DNA from: an uncultured Oscillospiraceae bacterium
GTDB lineage: Bacteria > Bacillota > Clostridia > Oscillospirales > Oscillospiraceae
DNA: 49,519 bases
Assembly (NCBI GenBank): GCA_910588135.1
Contig: CAJUOT010000016.1
Span: 1 to 49,519, forward strand
Direction of reading: 5' to 3'
The stretch's first letter is position 1; the number at the start of each line of letters is the position of its first letter. The notes under the pieces are model-generated. The model saw only the letters and a list, made by a program, of their open reading frames with translations, searched no databases and was not told the DNA's origin. This document shows positions 1 to 7,754 of this stretch, piece by piece. Both the position numbers and the translations under genes were made by a program.

Positions 1-24
1 CCCTGCCTCGTGCGGAACTCCGTT

Positions 25-54
25 ATTCTACCATACCCTCCAGAGGGTTGTCAA
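25..54 (-). promoter_or_regulatory. Strong sigma-A promoter reading out of the left end, with an internal palindrome
   Basis: Read on the minus strand there is a perfect -35 TTGACA (49-54), an 18-nt spacer and a -10 TAGAAT (25-30). The spacer holds a perfect 6-2-6 palindrome, ACCCTC-CA-GAGGGT (35-48), placed where a repressor or activator dimer could bind. The gene it drives lies beyond position 1. This is a sequence match only. Confidence 0.6.
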
Positions 55-129
55 GACTTTTTTCGCCACACCGCAAATTTTCTTTGCCGTCCCGGCTTTT
101 CCTGCCAGCTCCCTGTCGAGCGCTTTGCT

Positions 130-158
130 AATATACCAGACCGCAAGCCCTTTGTCAA
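130..158 (-). promoter_or_regulatory. Second, upstream sigma-A promoter reading out of the left end
   Basis: On the minus strand: -35 TTGACA (153-158), a 17-nt spacer and -10 TATATT (130-135). It lies about 100 nt upstream of the promoter at 25-54. Two near-consensus promoters in tandem are typical of stable-RNA operons (rrn, tRNA) or very highly expressed genes, so such a gene probably begins left of the window. Apart from these promoters I see nothing in 1-239. Confidence 0.6.
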
Positions 159-239
159 CACCTTTTTTCGTATTTTCCCGTCTTTTTTTCAGGGCTTTCT
201 TCAACCACAAAATATTGTTTCTTTTCTCCCCCTCACCCA

Positions 240-1172
240 CTATTTATCCCCCCCGGGCGGGAGGATCAGCGTCAAAACCGCCAGGGCGCAGCAGCCCAGG
301 GGAAGCGCGCGGGGCGGCAGCGCCTCCGCCGCCCCGGAGAGCGCCAGGGCCAGCGCCGCCAAAGCTGCCAGGGCGGGCCGTCTCCCCTCCCCCCATGTCC
401 GGGCCAGCAGTCCCGCCAGGGTGAGGTCGGGCAGCAGCCACAGGGCGGACACCAGCCCCTCCAGCCGGGCGCTGTCCCCCAGCAGCCCCGCCGCCGCGAA
501 AAACGGCTCGTCCAGCTCTGCCGCCACCGCCGGGCTGAGCAGGCCCGCCGTCAGCGCCGCCAGCCCCGCCGTCAGCAGCCCCAGCGCCCCCAGCCACACC
601 AGGCCCCGCCATTGCCCTTCCTCCGGCTCCGCCTCTACTTTATATAGGTATGGCAGGACAAACAGGCCCGTGGACATCGCCAGCACCCCGGCGGGCAGGG
701 ACTCCCGCCAGCTCCCCGCCGCCGGCTCCAGCAGCCACCGCCAGTCCGTCCGGGGCAGGCCCAGCAGCAGGATGGCCGCCACCGCCGCCAGCGTCCCCAG
801 CCAGAGGATCTCCGCCGCCCGGAAAAAGGCCGCCGCCTTCCCCCACCCCATCCAGACCAGCGGAACCGCCAGCAGCGCCAGCAGCCAGCCGGCACCTCCC
901 CGGCCGCCCAGCCCCTGCTGGATGCGCCCCGCCGCCCGGGCCAGGACGTCCGCCATGAGCAGCGCCGCCCATGCGCCGTACAGCCCGTTCAAAACGGGCC
1001 GGAGGGGCCTCCGCCCCACCCGGCGCAGCAGCAGCCAGCCGGCGGCCGTGCCCAGCGCCGCCGCCAGCAGCAGCCACCGCCAGTCCCCCCGGCCCGCGGC
1101 GGCTCCTGCCGACAGCCCCCCCGTCAGCACCGCCACCCGCAGCTGCCGCGGGGACAGCCTTTCGCTTTTCAT
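240..1172 (-). CDS. gerAB: Spore germination permease, GerAB family
   Basis: Integral membrane subunit of a GerA-type nutrient germinant receptor in the spore inner membrane, related to APC-superfamily amino acid permeases. The 310-residue protein is mostly hydrophobic segments joined by short Arg/Glu-rich loops. It begins MKSERLSPRQ, like the S-x-R-Q start typical of GerAB. The family is usually about 360 residues, so one or more membrane segments may be missing or shortened. The ATG overlaps the gerAC stop by 4 nt (ATGA at 1172-1169), which implies translational coupling. The order gerAA-gerAC-gerAB differs from the A-B-C order of Bacillus subtilis. It is the last gene of the operon. Identity rests on context plus hydropathy. 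Confidence 0.75.
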   Translation of the reverse strand: MKSERLSPRQLRVAVLTGGLSAGAAAGRGDWRWLLLAAALGTAAGWLLLRRVGRRPLRPVLNGLYGAWAALLMADVLARAAGRIQQGLGGRGGAGWLLALLAVPLVWMGWGKAAAFFRAAEILWLGTLAAVAAILLLGLPRTDWRWLLEPAAGSWRESLPAGVLAMSTGLFVLPYLYKVEAEPEEGQWRGLVWLGALGLLTAGLAALTAGLLSPAVAAELDEPFFAAAGLLGDSARLEGLVSALWLLPDLTLAGLLARTWGEGRRPALAALAALALALSGAAEALPPRALPLGCCALAVLTLILPPGGDK

Positions 1173-1726
1173 GCCGAGCCCCTCCATTCTTCCCAGTCGA
1201 TGAGGGCGGGCCCCTCCCCCGCCAGCAGGGGCAGGCACAAGCCTTCGCCCCGCCTCAGCGCCGCCAGCGCCTCCACCACCGTGGGGGCCTCCATTCCCCG
1301 GCGGGCCAGCAGGTCCAGGCCGGAGGCCGGGTCCGCGCAGCCGTCCAGCAGCCGCGCCGCCCCCTCCTCCGCCAGCCACACGGTGGCGGAGGCCCCCAGC
1401 TCCTCGTTGCGCAGCGCGGCCAGCAGCACGTCCCCCAGCGCCACGTCCCGGCCCACCACAAGATAGGACACGCTGGTCAGGGACAGCTCCTCCTCTCCCG
1501 ACCAGGGCAGGTCCTCCAGCGCCGCGCCAAAGTCCTCTCCGGTGCAGCGCCCCCGGTCCCGCTCCTCCTGTTCCTCCCCGCCGCACACCGCCGTCAGGGT
1601 CACCGGCCCCCGGCCGTCCACCCCCAGCACCCGCACCAGGGCCAGTCCCTCCGGCTCCTTCGCCGCGGGCCTCCAGCCCGCCAGCAGCACGGCCAGCCCA
1701 ACGGCCAGCAGCAGCCATTTCCTCAC
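1169..1726 (-). CDS. gerAC: Short GerAC-family germination protein without a lipobox cysteine
   Basis: Third component of the GerA receptor. GerAC proteins are normally lipoproteins of about 370-400 residues. This one is 185 residues. The chosen start is a GTG at 1726 behind a perfect AGGAGG (1735-1740); it overlaps the gerAA stop by 4 nt (GTGA). The N-terminus is a clear export signal (MRKWLLLAVGLAVLLAGW), but the residue after L-A-G is Trp (TGG) where a lipobox would have Cys (TGC). The body resembles GerAC domain 1 (V-R-V-L-G-V-D ... S-V-S-Y-L-V-V-G) and the protein ends where domains 2 and 3 would follow. It could be an uncleaved membrane-anchored short form or a degraded subunit. There is no internal frameshift and the operon spacing is tight. 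Confidence 0.7.
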   Translation of the reverse strand: MRKWLLLAVGLAVLLAGWRPAAKEPEGLALVRVLGVDGRGPVTLTAVCGGEEQEERDRGRCTGEDFGAALEDLPWSGEEELSLTSVSYLVVGRDVALGDVLLAALRNEELGASATVWLAEEGAARLLDGCADPASGLDLLARRGMEAPTVVEALAALRRGEGLCLPLLAGEGPALIDWEEWRGSA

Positions 1727-3243
1727 CCCTGGTTCCTCCTGTTCTCCGGATTCAAATAATCCGGCCTGGTTTTCACATCGGGCAGCGGCTCCCGCAGCAC
1801 CGCGTGCCCCTCCTTCTGCCTCCCTGCGTTGGAGGCGAACGGGGTGAGAAACGCGATGCCGAACGTCTCCAGCTGGGCCAGCCGGTACACCAGCGCCACT
1901 CCGGCCAGCACCAGTCCCGTCAGCCCCAGCAGCCCCCCGGCCAGGGTGATGAGAAACCGCCACAGGCGCAGCGCCCCCGCGAAGTCCTGGCTGGGGGCGG
2001 TGTACCCGGCGATGCCGGCGATGGCCACCACCACCAGCACGGCAGGGGACACCAGCTTGGCCTCCACCGCCGCCGAGCCCACCACCAGCCCGCCCAGGAT
2101 GGACACCGTCTGTCCGATGGAGGAGGGCAGGCGCAGCCCCGCCTCCTGCAGGACCTCGAAGGCCAGCAGCATCACCAGAATCTCCGTCAGGGTGGAAAAG
2201 GGCACGTCCGCCTTGGCGGCGATGATGGACAGGGTGAGCTTTACCGGGATGAGCTCGGGGTCAAACAGCACCGCGGCGGCGTACAGCCCCGGCAGGAACA
2301 GGGTGATGAGCATACACACGTACCGCAGGATGGACAGCGCCCCGGCCACCGCCCAGCTGGTGCTCCGGTCCTGCCCCGTGCGGAAGAAGCTGTCCAGGGT
2401 GGCGGGAAACAGCCATCCCATGGGCATCCCGTCCACCATCACCCCCACCCGGCCCTCCGCCAGCCCGGTGCAGAACCGGTCGGGCCGCTCGGTGTAGGCG
2501 GTGAGGGGGAAGGCGGTGCGGCTCTCGTCGGTGATATACTGCTCCAGGCTTCCGGTCATCAGCAGGGCGTCGATGTCAATCTGCTCCACCTTGGCCTTGA
2601 CCTGGGCGGCCAGGTCCGGGTCGGCAATGCCCTCCACATATAATATGTCCACCGGCGTCACCGATTGCCGCCCCACGATCTGCTCCTCAATCTTCAGCTC
2701 GGGCGCGCGAAAGCGCCTGCGCACCAGCGACGTGTTGGTGCGCAGGCTCTCCACAAAGGAGTCCCGGGCCCCCTTCACGTCGGGCTCGTTTTCCGGATCG
2801 GACACAGAGCGCTTCTCCTCCGTCCCCGCCGACAGGGTGAGCGCCTGTCCCTTCCCCGGGAAAAACAGGGCCGCCGCCCCGTCGATCAGGTCGAAAATCA
2901 CCTGGTCGGCGGTGTCCCGGCTGTGCACCACCAGGGAGTACAGCCCGCCCTTGGCCATCAGGTCGAAGGCGGCGTCCATGTCGGGGGCGGAGCGCAGGGC
3001 CTCGTTCTGGGTGAGGGGGCGCAGCACATAGTCGCAGGCCCGCTCGTTGCGCACCTGTCCGGCGATGAACAGCATCTCCACCTGCCGCCCCGGGTCGTTG
3101 TTCAGGTAGAGGGTCCGCCGGTTGAAGTCGGCGCACCGGTCAAACACCCCGGCCACGGCGTCCGCCGTCAGGGGGATGTCATACCGGGGCTCCTTCCTGG
3201 GGTGCGGGGGCGGCGTCTGTTGTTTCGTGCCGAAAATGCCCAT
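1723..3243 (-). CDS. gerAA: Spore germination receptor subunit, GerAA/GerKA/SpoVAF family
   Basis: A-subunit of a germinant receptor, 506 residues, the usual family length. The N-terminal soluble half carries typical GerA segments (D-Y-V-L-R-P-L-T-Q; V-D-I-L-Y-V-E-G-I-A-D; L-F-P-A-T-L-D-S-F-F-R-T). It is followed by hydrophobic helices around residues 280-430, including the F-E-V-L-Q-E-A-G-L-R-L-P segment that is highly conserved in GerAA. The start at 3243 has GGAGG at 3251-3255; a longer upstream frame runs into a dispersed repeat and is not real. First gene of the operon with gerAC and gerAB. Expression in the forespore is expected; a candidate promoter lies at 3278-3305. Confidence 0.93.
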   Translation of the reverse strand: MGIFGTKQQTPPPHPRKEPRYDIPLTADAVAGVFDRCADFNRRTLYLNNDPGRQVEMLFIAGQVRNERACDYVLRPLTQNEALRSAPDMDAAFDLMAKGGLYSLVVHSRDTADQVIFDLIDGAAALFFPGKGQALTLSAGTEEKRSVSDPENEPDVKGARDSFVESLRTNTSLVRRRFRAPELKIEEQIVGRQSVTPVDILYVEGIADPDLAAQVKAKVEQIDIDALLMTGSLEQYITDESRTAFPLTAYTERPDRFCTGLAEGRVGVMVDGMPMGWLFPATLDSFFRTGQDRSTSWAVAGALSILRYVCMLITLFLPGLYAAAVLFDPELIPVKLTLSIIAAKADVPFSTLTEILVMLLAFEVLQEAGLRLPSSIGQTVSILGGLVVGSAAVEAKLVSPAVLVVVAIAGIAGYTAPSQDFAGALRLWRFLITLAGGLLGLTGLVLAGVALVYRLAQLETFGIAFLTPFASNAGRQKEGHAVLREPLPDVKTRPDYLNPENRRNQG

Positions 3244-3277
3244 AATCCCGCCTCCTTGCCGCGTTTGATTTCTCACA

Positions 3278-3305
3278 GTATTTCTGAATAAAAGGTAAAT
3301 TATGC
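3278..3305 (-). promoter_or_regulatory. Candidate forespore (sigma-F/sigma-G type) promoter of the gerA operon
   Basis: On the minus strand GCATA (3301-3305) is followed after 13 nt by CAGAAATACT (3278-3287). This resembles the GYATA / G-n-n-A-n-A-n-T pattern of forespore sigma factors. It lies 35-60 nt upstream of the gerAA start, and forespore control is known for gerA operons in Bacillus. The match is loose and position-supported only. Confidence 0.35.
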
Positions 3306-3405
3306 GCCTGTACCTGTACAACCCGGGATTTTGATGATATAATACAGTATTCGTACGCCCTTCCCGCAAAGGCGTGTTCAGGAGAACACCAAACAAACCC
3401 GGTTT

Positions 3406-3600
3406 TTGCCCAAGCAGGCCCCTGTGGGCCGGAAATCGAAGTGACACCCATTCGTCAGCCGTAATAGCCGGGTCTGACCACCGCTTGAAAGCGGCGAAAG
3501 CAGGGTCCTTAGGGGCGCAGCCCCTAAGCGCGCTCTTTGGTCACTTTCTCTCGCGCGAGAGAAAGTGACGCCCCCGGCAGGGGCCCTGCCGAAGGGTTAT
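3406..3600 (-). repeat. Dispersed repeat family A, copy A1
   Basis: Member of a six-copy intergenic family. In the minus orientation it has a perfect hairpin of type TCACTTTCTCTC-GCGC-GAGAG (around 3541-3568), then CAAAGAGCGCGCTTAGGGG, a GGGGCTGCGCCCC mini-hairpin, and a GACGAATGGGTG block. It ends in TTTCCGGCCCACAGGGGCC (about 3418-3436). It fills most of the 375-nt gap between gerAA and the next gene; the remainder holds the gerA promoter candidate. No coding capacity is evident. Confidence 0.8.
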
Positions 3601-3618
3601 TACAGAAGGGAGGCCCTT

Positions 3619-5013
3619 ATGAACACCAACTACGACGTGATGATCCTGGGCACCGGCGAGGCGGGCATTTACGCCGCCTATGAGCTGGCCCTGAAATGCC
3701 CCTCCGCCCGCGTGCTGGTGGTGGACCAGGGGGCGGACATCTACCGCCGCCAGTGCCCCATCGTGGCGGGCAAGGTGAAGAACTGCGTCCAGTGCAAAGT
3801 GTGCGGCACCATGTGCGGCTTCGGGGGCGCGGGCGCCTTTTCCGACGGCAAGTTCAACTTCACCACCGCCTTCGGCGGCTGGCTCACCGACTTCCTGGAC
3901 GAAACGGAGGTCATGGACCTCATCGGCTACGTGGACGCGCTGAATGTAAAGCACGGGGCCACCACCGAGGTATACTCCACCTCCACCCCGGCGGCCAGGG
4001 CCCTGGAGCGGGAGGCGCTGAAGCACGACCTCCACCTCCTCCAGGCCCGGTGCAAGCACCTGGGCACGGAGAACAACCTGAAAATCCTCACCAGCATCTA
4101 CGAGGCCATCCGGGACAGGCACACCTTCCTGTTCGACACCGCCGTGGTGTCCATCGAGGCCCGGGACGGCGCCTACACCCTGGTCACGGAGGGCGGGGCG
4201 CGGTATACCGCGCCCTACCTCATCGCGGGGCCGGGGCGCTCCGGGGCGGAGTGGTTCGCCAACCAGTGCAAGGGGCTGGGGCTGGAGCTGCTGAACAACC
4301 AGGTGGACATCGGCGTGCGGGTGGAGCTGCCCGCGGCGGTGTTCGAGCACATCACCGGCGTGGTGTACGAATCCAAGCTGGTCTACCGCACCCAGCAGTA
4401 CGGCGATCAGGTGCGCACCTTCTGTATGAACCCCTACGGCCACGTGGTGGCGGAGAACGTGGAGGGCATCAACACCGTCAACGGCCACTCCTACTCCGAC
4501 CCGGCCCTGAGAAGCGAAAACACCAACTTCGCCCTGCTTGTCAGCAACCGCTTCACCTCCCCCTTCAACGAACCCTACCGCTACGGCAAGCACATCGCCT
4601 CCCTGTCCAATATGCTGGCGGGGGGCGTGCTGGTGCAGCGCTTCGGGGACCTGGTGGGGGGCCGCCGGACCAACGACCACCGGATGAGCAAGTCCTTTGT
4701 CCGGCCCACCCTGACGGCGGCGGTGCCGGGGGACCTGTCCCTGGCCCTGCCCAAGCGGCAGCTGGACGACATCATCGAGATGATCTACGCCCTGGACAAG
4801 CTGGCCCCGGGCACCGCCAACTACGACACCCTGCTCTACGGCGCGGAGGTGAAGTTCTACTCCGCCCGCATCCAGCTCTCTCACGAGCTGGAGACCGCCC
4901 TGCCCGGCTTCTTCGCCGTGGGCGACGGGGCGGGGGTCACCCGCGGGCTTGCGCAAGCGGGGGCGTCGGGGGTCAAGGCGGCCCGGGTGGTGGCCCAGCG
5001 GCTGAACGCTTAA
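3619..5013 (+). CDS. FAD-dependent dehydrogenase (NAD(P)/FAD oxidoreductase, COG2509-like)
   Basis: A 464-residue flavoprotein. Residues 6-20 form the Rossmann dinucleotide fold (D-V-M-I-L-G-T-G-E-A-G), and the C-terminal G-F-F-A-V-G-D-G-A-G-V-T-R-G-L is the second FAD-contacting motif. Between them is the Cys cluster typical of this uncharacterised family (C-P-I-V, then C-V-Q-C-K-V-C-G-T-M-C-G-F-G-G-A-G-A-F-S-D-G-K). These cysteines may bind metal or be redox active. The start at 3619 follows GAAGGGAGG (3605-3613). It stands alone between repeat elements A1 and C1, so genome context gives no substrate. Geranylgeranyl-reductase-like or thiazole-synthesis-like roles cannot be excluded. Confidence 0.85.
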   Translation: MNTNYDVMILGTGEAGIYAAYELALKCPSARVLVVDQGADIYRRQCPIVAGKVKNCVQCKVCGTMCGFGGAGAFSDGKFNFTTAFGGWLTDFLDETEVMDLIGYVDALNVKHGATTEVYSTSTPAARALEREALKHDLHLLQARCKHLGTENNLKILTSIYEAIRDRHTFLFDTAVVSIEARDGAYTLVTEGGARYTAPYLIAGPGRSGAEWFANQCKGLGLELLNNQVDIGVRVELPAAVFEHITGVVYESKLVYRTQQYGDQVRTFCMNPYGHVVAENVEGINTVNGHSYSDPALRSENTNFALLVSNRFTSPFNEPYRYGKHIASLSNMLAGGVLVQRFGDLVGGRRTNDHRMSKSFVRPTLTAAVPGDLSLALPKRQLDDIIEMIYALDKLAPGTANYDTLLYGAEVKFYSARIQLSHELETALPGFFAVGDGAGVTRGLAQAGASGVKAARVVAQRLNA

Positions 5014-5142
5014 AGGCTTCCCCCCCTATGGGGGGAAGCTGTCAGCCGCAGGCTGACTGATGAGGGGGCGCATCGTACCGCCGCACCCTCATCCGCCCCC
5101 TTTGGGGGCACCTTCCCCCTTGAAGGGGGAAGGCTGCGCCCA
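5013..5142. repeat. Dispersed repeat family C, copy C1
   Basis: About 130 nt made of nested hairpins: GGCTTCCCCCC-TAT-GGGGGGAAGC, GTCAGCC-GCA-GGCTGAC, and CCTTCCCCCTT-GAAGGGGGAAGG, with TGATGAGGG and CCCTCATCCG arms pairing over a distance. It begins right at the stop codon of the preceding gene. A second copy (C2) lies at 34663-34803. It resembles the small palindromic, MITE-like elements common in gut Clostridia; no transposase is nearby. Confidence 0.8.
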
Positions 5143-5236
5143 TAATCTGTTTGTCCAGTTTTTCCGCCTTTAAAAGTTACAAACCCGTAACAGTTCCGCT
5201 CCGGCCCCTGGGCCCGAATCCCCGCCGCCCCAGGGT

Positions 5237-5311
5237 TTTCAACAAGTTCCACAGAGTTTTCCACAGTCCCTTTTCCCCCTGTTGAGGGTGACATAACGGC
5301 TGTCAAGAATA
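5237..5311. repeat. Dispersed motif E, copy E1 (TTCCACA boxes plus TGACA-N7-TGTCA dyad)
   Basis: Two TTCCACA-type boxes (around 5246-5265, each within AGTTTTCCACAG-like context) are followed by the dyad TGACATAACGGCTGTCA (5289-5305). The same combination recurs at 10128-10223. The boxes look like degenerate DnaA boxes, but no replication gene is near. The stretch 5143-5327 shows nothing else. Confidence 0.45.
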
Positions 5312-5327
5312 ACCTGTCCGGCTTATC

Positions 5328-5612
5328 TCACAAACTTTCCTCCCCGTCCACCGTCCACCCGAATTCCTCCCGGAAGTCCCGGAAGCAGTCCGGGCAGATC
5401 CAGCGGGCTCCCGGCCCGTTGGCCGGGGCAGTGCAGTATCCCGCCCGAAGGCACTCCGGGTGGCCGGGGCGCAGGAAAAATTTTTCAAAGCAGAACTCGC
5501 AGTGCTCGTGGTCCCAGGCCGCGGAATATGGGGCAAATGGGATCAAATACAGCTTCGCCCCCATCAGATAGTCCTCCTGCCCCCTGCGCCGCCAGTCGTT
5601 CTCCGGCATCAT
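5328..5612 (-). CDS. Small Cys-rich protein with zinc-ribbon-like cysteine pairs, function unknown
   Basis: A 94-residue protein starting M-M-P-E-N-D-W with an upstream AAGGGGG (about 5622-5628). Cysteine pairs occur as H-C-E-F-C, C-L-R-A-G-Y-C and W-I-C-P-D-C, spaced as in a small zinc ribbon. The C-terminus is F-R-E-E-F-G-W-T-V-D-G-E-E-S-L. The N-terminal hydrophobic stretch (K-L-Y-L-I-P-F-A-P-Y-S-A-A-W) is too short for a sure membrane span. It is transcribed alone; a possible promoter (TTGACG, 18 nt, TAAGGT) lies at about 5637-5666 on the minus strand. I do not recognise a characterised homologue. Codon use and RBS support it being real. Confidence 0.65.
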   Translation of the reverse strand: MMPENDWRRRGQEDYLMGAKLYLIPFAPYSAAWDHEHCEFCFEKFFLRPGHPECLRAGYCTAPANGPGARWICPDCFRDFREEFGWTVDGEESL

Positions 5613-5684
5613 CGCCAACGCCCCCTTCCCTTTCCTTAACCTTACCACAGGGCCCCCGCCCACGTCAATTTGGAGGAATTTCCC

Positions 5685-7109
5685 TTGAACCGAACCACGC
5701 CCGTCATACCCGCTGAGGACATCCAGCGGCAGAAGGAATACTGCGCCGAGCTGCGGTCCCTCAACGCCCAGCGCCCCGCGCCCCCCCGCGCCTATGTGGA
5801 CACCTACGGCTGCCAGCAGAACGAGGCCGACTCCGAGCTGATCCGGGGGATGCTGGCCGACATGGGCTACGAGATCACCGGCACCGACCAGGGCGCGGAC
5901 GTCATCGTCATCAACACCTGCGCCATCCGGGAGCACGCGGAGCAGCGGGTGTTCGGCAACGTGGGCGCGCTGGTCCACGGCAAGCGGAAAAAGCCCGACC
6001 AGGTCATCTGCCTGTGCGGGTGCATGGCCCAGGAGGCCCACGTGGCCGACCGCCTGCGCCAGTCCTACCGCCATGTGGATTTGGTCTTCGGCCCCCAGCA
6101 GCTGTGGCGCTTCCCGGAGTTTCTCCGCCGGGTGCTGCTGCGCCGGGGCCGGGTGTTTGAGACCGCCCCGGTTGACGGGGCCATTGCCGAGGGCCTGCCG
6201 GTGTACCGCTCGGGCAGATTAAAGGCCTGGGTGTCCATCATGTACGGCTGCAACAACTTCTGTTCCTACTGCATCGTGCCCTACACCCGCGGCCGGGAGC
6301 GCAGCCGGGAGCCGGAGATTATCCTGAAGGAACTCAAAGAACTGGCGGAGCAGGGGTACAAGGACATCACCCTGCTGGGTCAGAACGTGAACTCCTACGG
6401 CAAGGACCTGGAGGGCGGCTGGGATTTTCCCCGGCTGCTGGAGGAGGCGGCGGGCATCCCCGGGGACTTCCTCCTGCGCTTCATGACAAGCCACCCCAAG
6501 GACGCCACGGAAAAACTGTTCGACGTGATGGCCCGGTGTGAAAAGGCGGCCCCCGTCATCCACCTGCCCTTCCAGTCCGGGAACACCCGGGTGCTCACCG
6601 CCATGAACCGCCGGTACACCCGGGAGCAGTATCTGGAAAAAGTGGCGGCCCTGCGCGCCCGCATCCCGGACGTGGTGCTGACCTCCGACGTGATCGTGGG
6701 CTTCCCCGGCGAGACCACCCCCGAGTTTGAGGACACCCTGTCCCTCATCGAGGCCGTCCGCTTCGACGCCCTGTTCACCTTTATCTACTCCCCCCGGAAG
6801 GGCACCCCGGCGGCGGAGATGGACGACCCCATGTCAAAAGAGGAGAAATCCGCCAATTTCGACCGGCTGGTGGCGGCCCAGAACCGCATTTCCCTGGAAA
6901 AGCACCAGGCCTACATCGGCACCGTCCAGCGCTGCCTCATCGACGGGCTGGGGGAGGACCCCCGGCACGGCCTCACCGCCCGGACGGCGGGGGGCAGGCT
7001 GGTTCACCTGGATGGCGATCCCTCCCTCATCGGGCGGTTTGCGGACATCCGGATCACGGACTGCTCCACCTGGGCGCTGTTTGGAGAGCTGGACGCTGAG
7101 CCGTCGTGA
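5685..7109 (+). CDS. miaB: tRNA-2-methylthio-N6-dimethylallyladenosine synthase MiaB
   Basis: Radical SAM enzyme that adds a methylthio group to i6A37 of tRNAs reading UNN codons; its substrate is made by MiaA, encoded at 40302. The N-terminal UPF0004 domain has the three cysteines for the auxiliary 4Fe-4S cluster (Cys43, Cys79, Cys113). The SAM-cluster motif C-N-N-F-C-S-Y-C lies at residues 189-196, followed by P-Y-T-R-G-R-E. A TRAM domain occupies the last 65 residues. Length is 474 aa. The start is a TTG at 5685, 8 nt after GGAGG (5672-5676); the longer frame from 5670 would overlap this RBS. The last codons and the stop lie inside repeat B1, so the C-terminal tail may have been replaced by the repeat. 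Confidence 0.97.
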   Translation: MNRTTPVIPAEDIQRQKEYCAELRSLNAQRPAPPRAYVDTYGCQQNEADSELIRGMLADMGYEITGTDQGADVIVINTCAIREHAEQRVFGNVGALVHGKRKKPDQVICLCGCMAQEAHVADRLRQSYRHVDLVFGPQQLWRFPEFLRRVLLRRGRVFETAPVDGAIAEGLPVYRSGRLKAWVSIMYGCNNFCSYCIVPYTRGRERSREPEIILKELKELAEQGYKDITLLGQNVNSYGKDLEGGWDFPRLLEEAAGIPGDFLLRFMTSHPKDATEKLFDVMARCEKAAPVIHLPFQSGNTRVLTAMNRRYTREQYLEKVAALRARIPDVVLTSDVIVGFPGETTPEFEDTLSLIEAVRFDALFTFIYSPRKGTPAAEMDDPMSKEEKSANFDRLVAAQNRISLEKHQAYIGTVQRCLIDGLGEDPRHGLTARTAGGRLVHLDGDPSLIGRFADIRITDCSTWALFGELDAEPS

Positions 7110-7222
7110 GCAGCGCGGATGGAACGGAGCGAAGGCAAAAGCCCAGCCGCCGCAGCGCGGAGGCGGGTTTTGCCTGAGTCGGAGCGAAGCCGCGCGTCGC
7201 GAACAGGCGAAGCGTGACAACG
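7094..7222 (+). repeat. Dispersed repeat family B, copy B1
   Basis: Starts inside the miaB coding region with GCTGAGCCGTCGTGAGCAGC, which includes the miaB stop. It then runs through GGAACGGAGCGAAGGCAAAA, a GGCAAAA ... TTTTGCC hairpin enclosing a GC-rich core, GAGCGAAGCCGCGCG and GAAGCGTGACAA. It fills the gap before mreD and has the same orientation as the operon, like every family B copy. Confidence 0.85.
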
Positions 7223-7244
7223 CCGCTAAAAGGAGACTTTGGCC

Positions 7245-7754
7245 ATGCCAATGACCCGCCGCGACACAATTTTAAAATGGGCCGCCTACCTGACCGCCAT
7301 GATTCTGGTGGCGGTCGTCAACTATTATGTTCTGAGCGCCCTGCCCATCGCCCTGCCCCTGCTGCTGCCCGTCCTGGCGGTGGCCGGCGGGACGCTGGAG
7401 GGCGCGCCCTTCGGCGCGGTCTACGGCATGGCCTCCGGGCTGGTCATGTCCGGCCTGGGCCACCTGGGCCTGGGGTGCGTGGCCTCCCTGGCCCTGTTCG
7501 GCTGGGTGTCCGGCCTGGCCGCCCAGTATGTTCTCCGGCGGGACGTATGGGGCTGCCTCATCTGCTCCGCCATCGCCCTGCTGTGCTGGGAGCTCTGGGC
7601 GGTGGGCAGCCGCCTGCTGGCCCGCGCCGCCCCCCTGGAGCCGCTGCTGCGGGTGGCCGCGCCCGAGCTGCTCTGGTCTCTGGCCCTCATCCTGCCGGTC
7701 TACTGGGCAGGCCGGTTCTGCTGCGTCAACTACGGGAGGATCTACCATGAATAA
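7245..7754 (+). CDS. mreD: MreD-like rod-shape determining membrane protein
   Basis: A 169-residue, five- to six-helix membrane protein (helices near residues 11-30, 32-50, 56-78, 80-95, 105-125 and 140-158). Size and hydropathy fit MreD, the integral membrane partner of the MreBC elongasome that guides lateral wall synthesis. The MreD family is poorly conserved, so the call rests mainly on its position directly before mrdA/PBP2, with which it overlaps by 8 nt. The start at 7245 is 8 nt after AGGAGA (7231-7236); a TTG at 7239 is too close to that site. mreB and mreC are not next to it here. Confidence 0.75.
   Translation: MPMTRRDTILKWAAYLTAMILVAVVNYYVLSALPIALPLLLPVLAVAGGTLEGAPFGAVYGMASGLVMSGLGHLGLGCVASLALFGWVSGLAAQYVLRRDVWGCLICSAIALLCWELWAVGSRLLARAAPLEPLLRVAAPELLWSLALILPVYWAGRFCCVNYGRIYHE

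Noticed and set aside
28..240. 70-codon Lys-rich minus-strand frame at the left end
   Set aside because: It has no RBS at its GTG and covers two strong promoters, so it is leader DNA rather than a gene.
3244..3447. N-terminal extension of GerAA into the upstream region
   Set aside because: The extension is translated from repeat A1 and the promoter region; the family start and a good RBS are at 3243.
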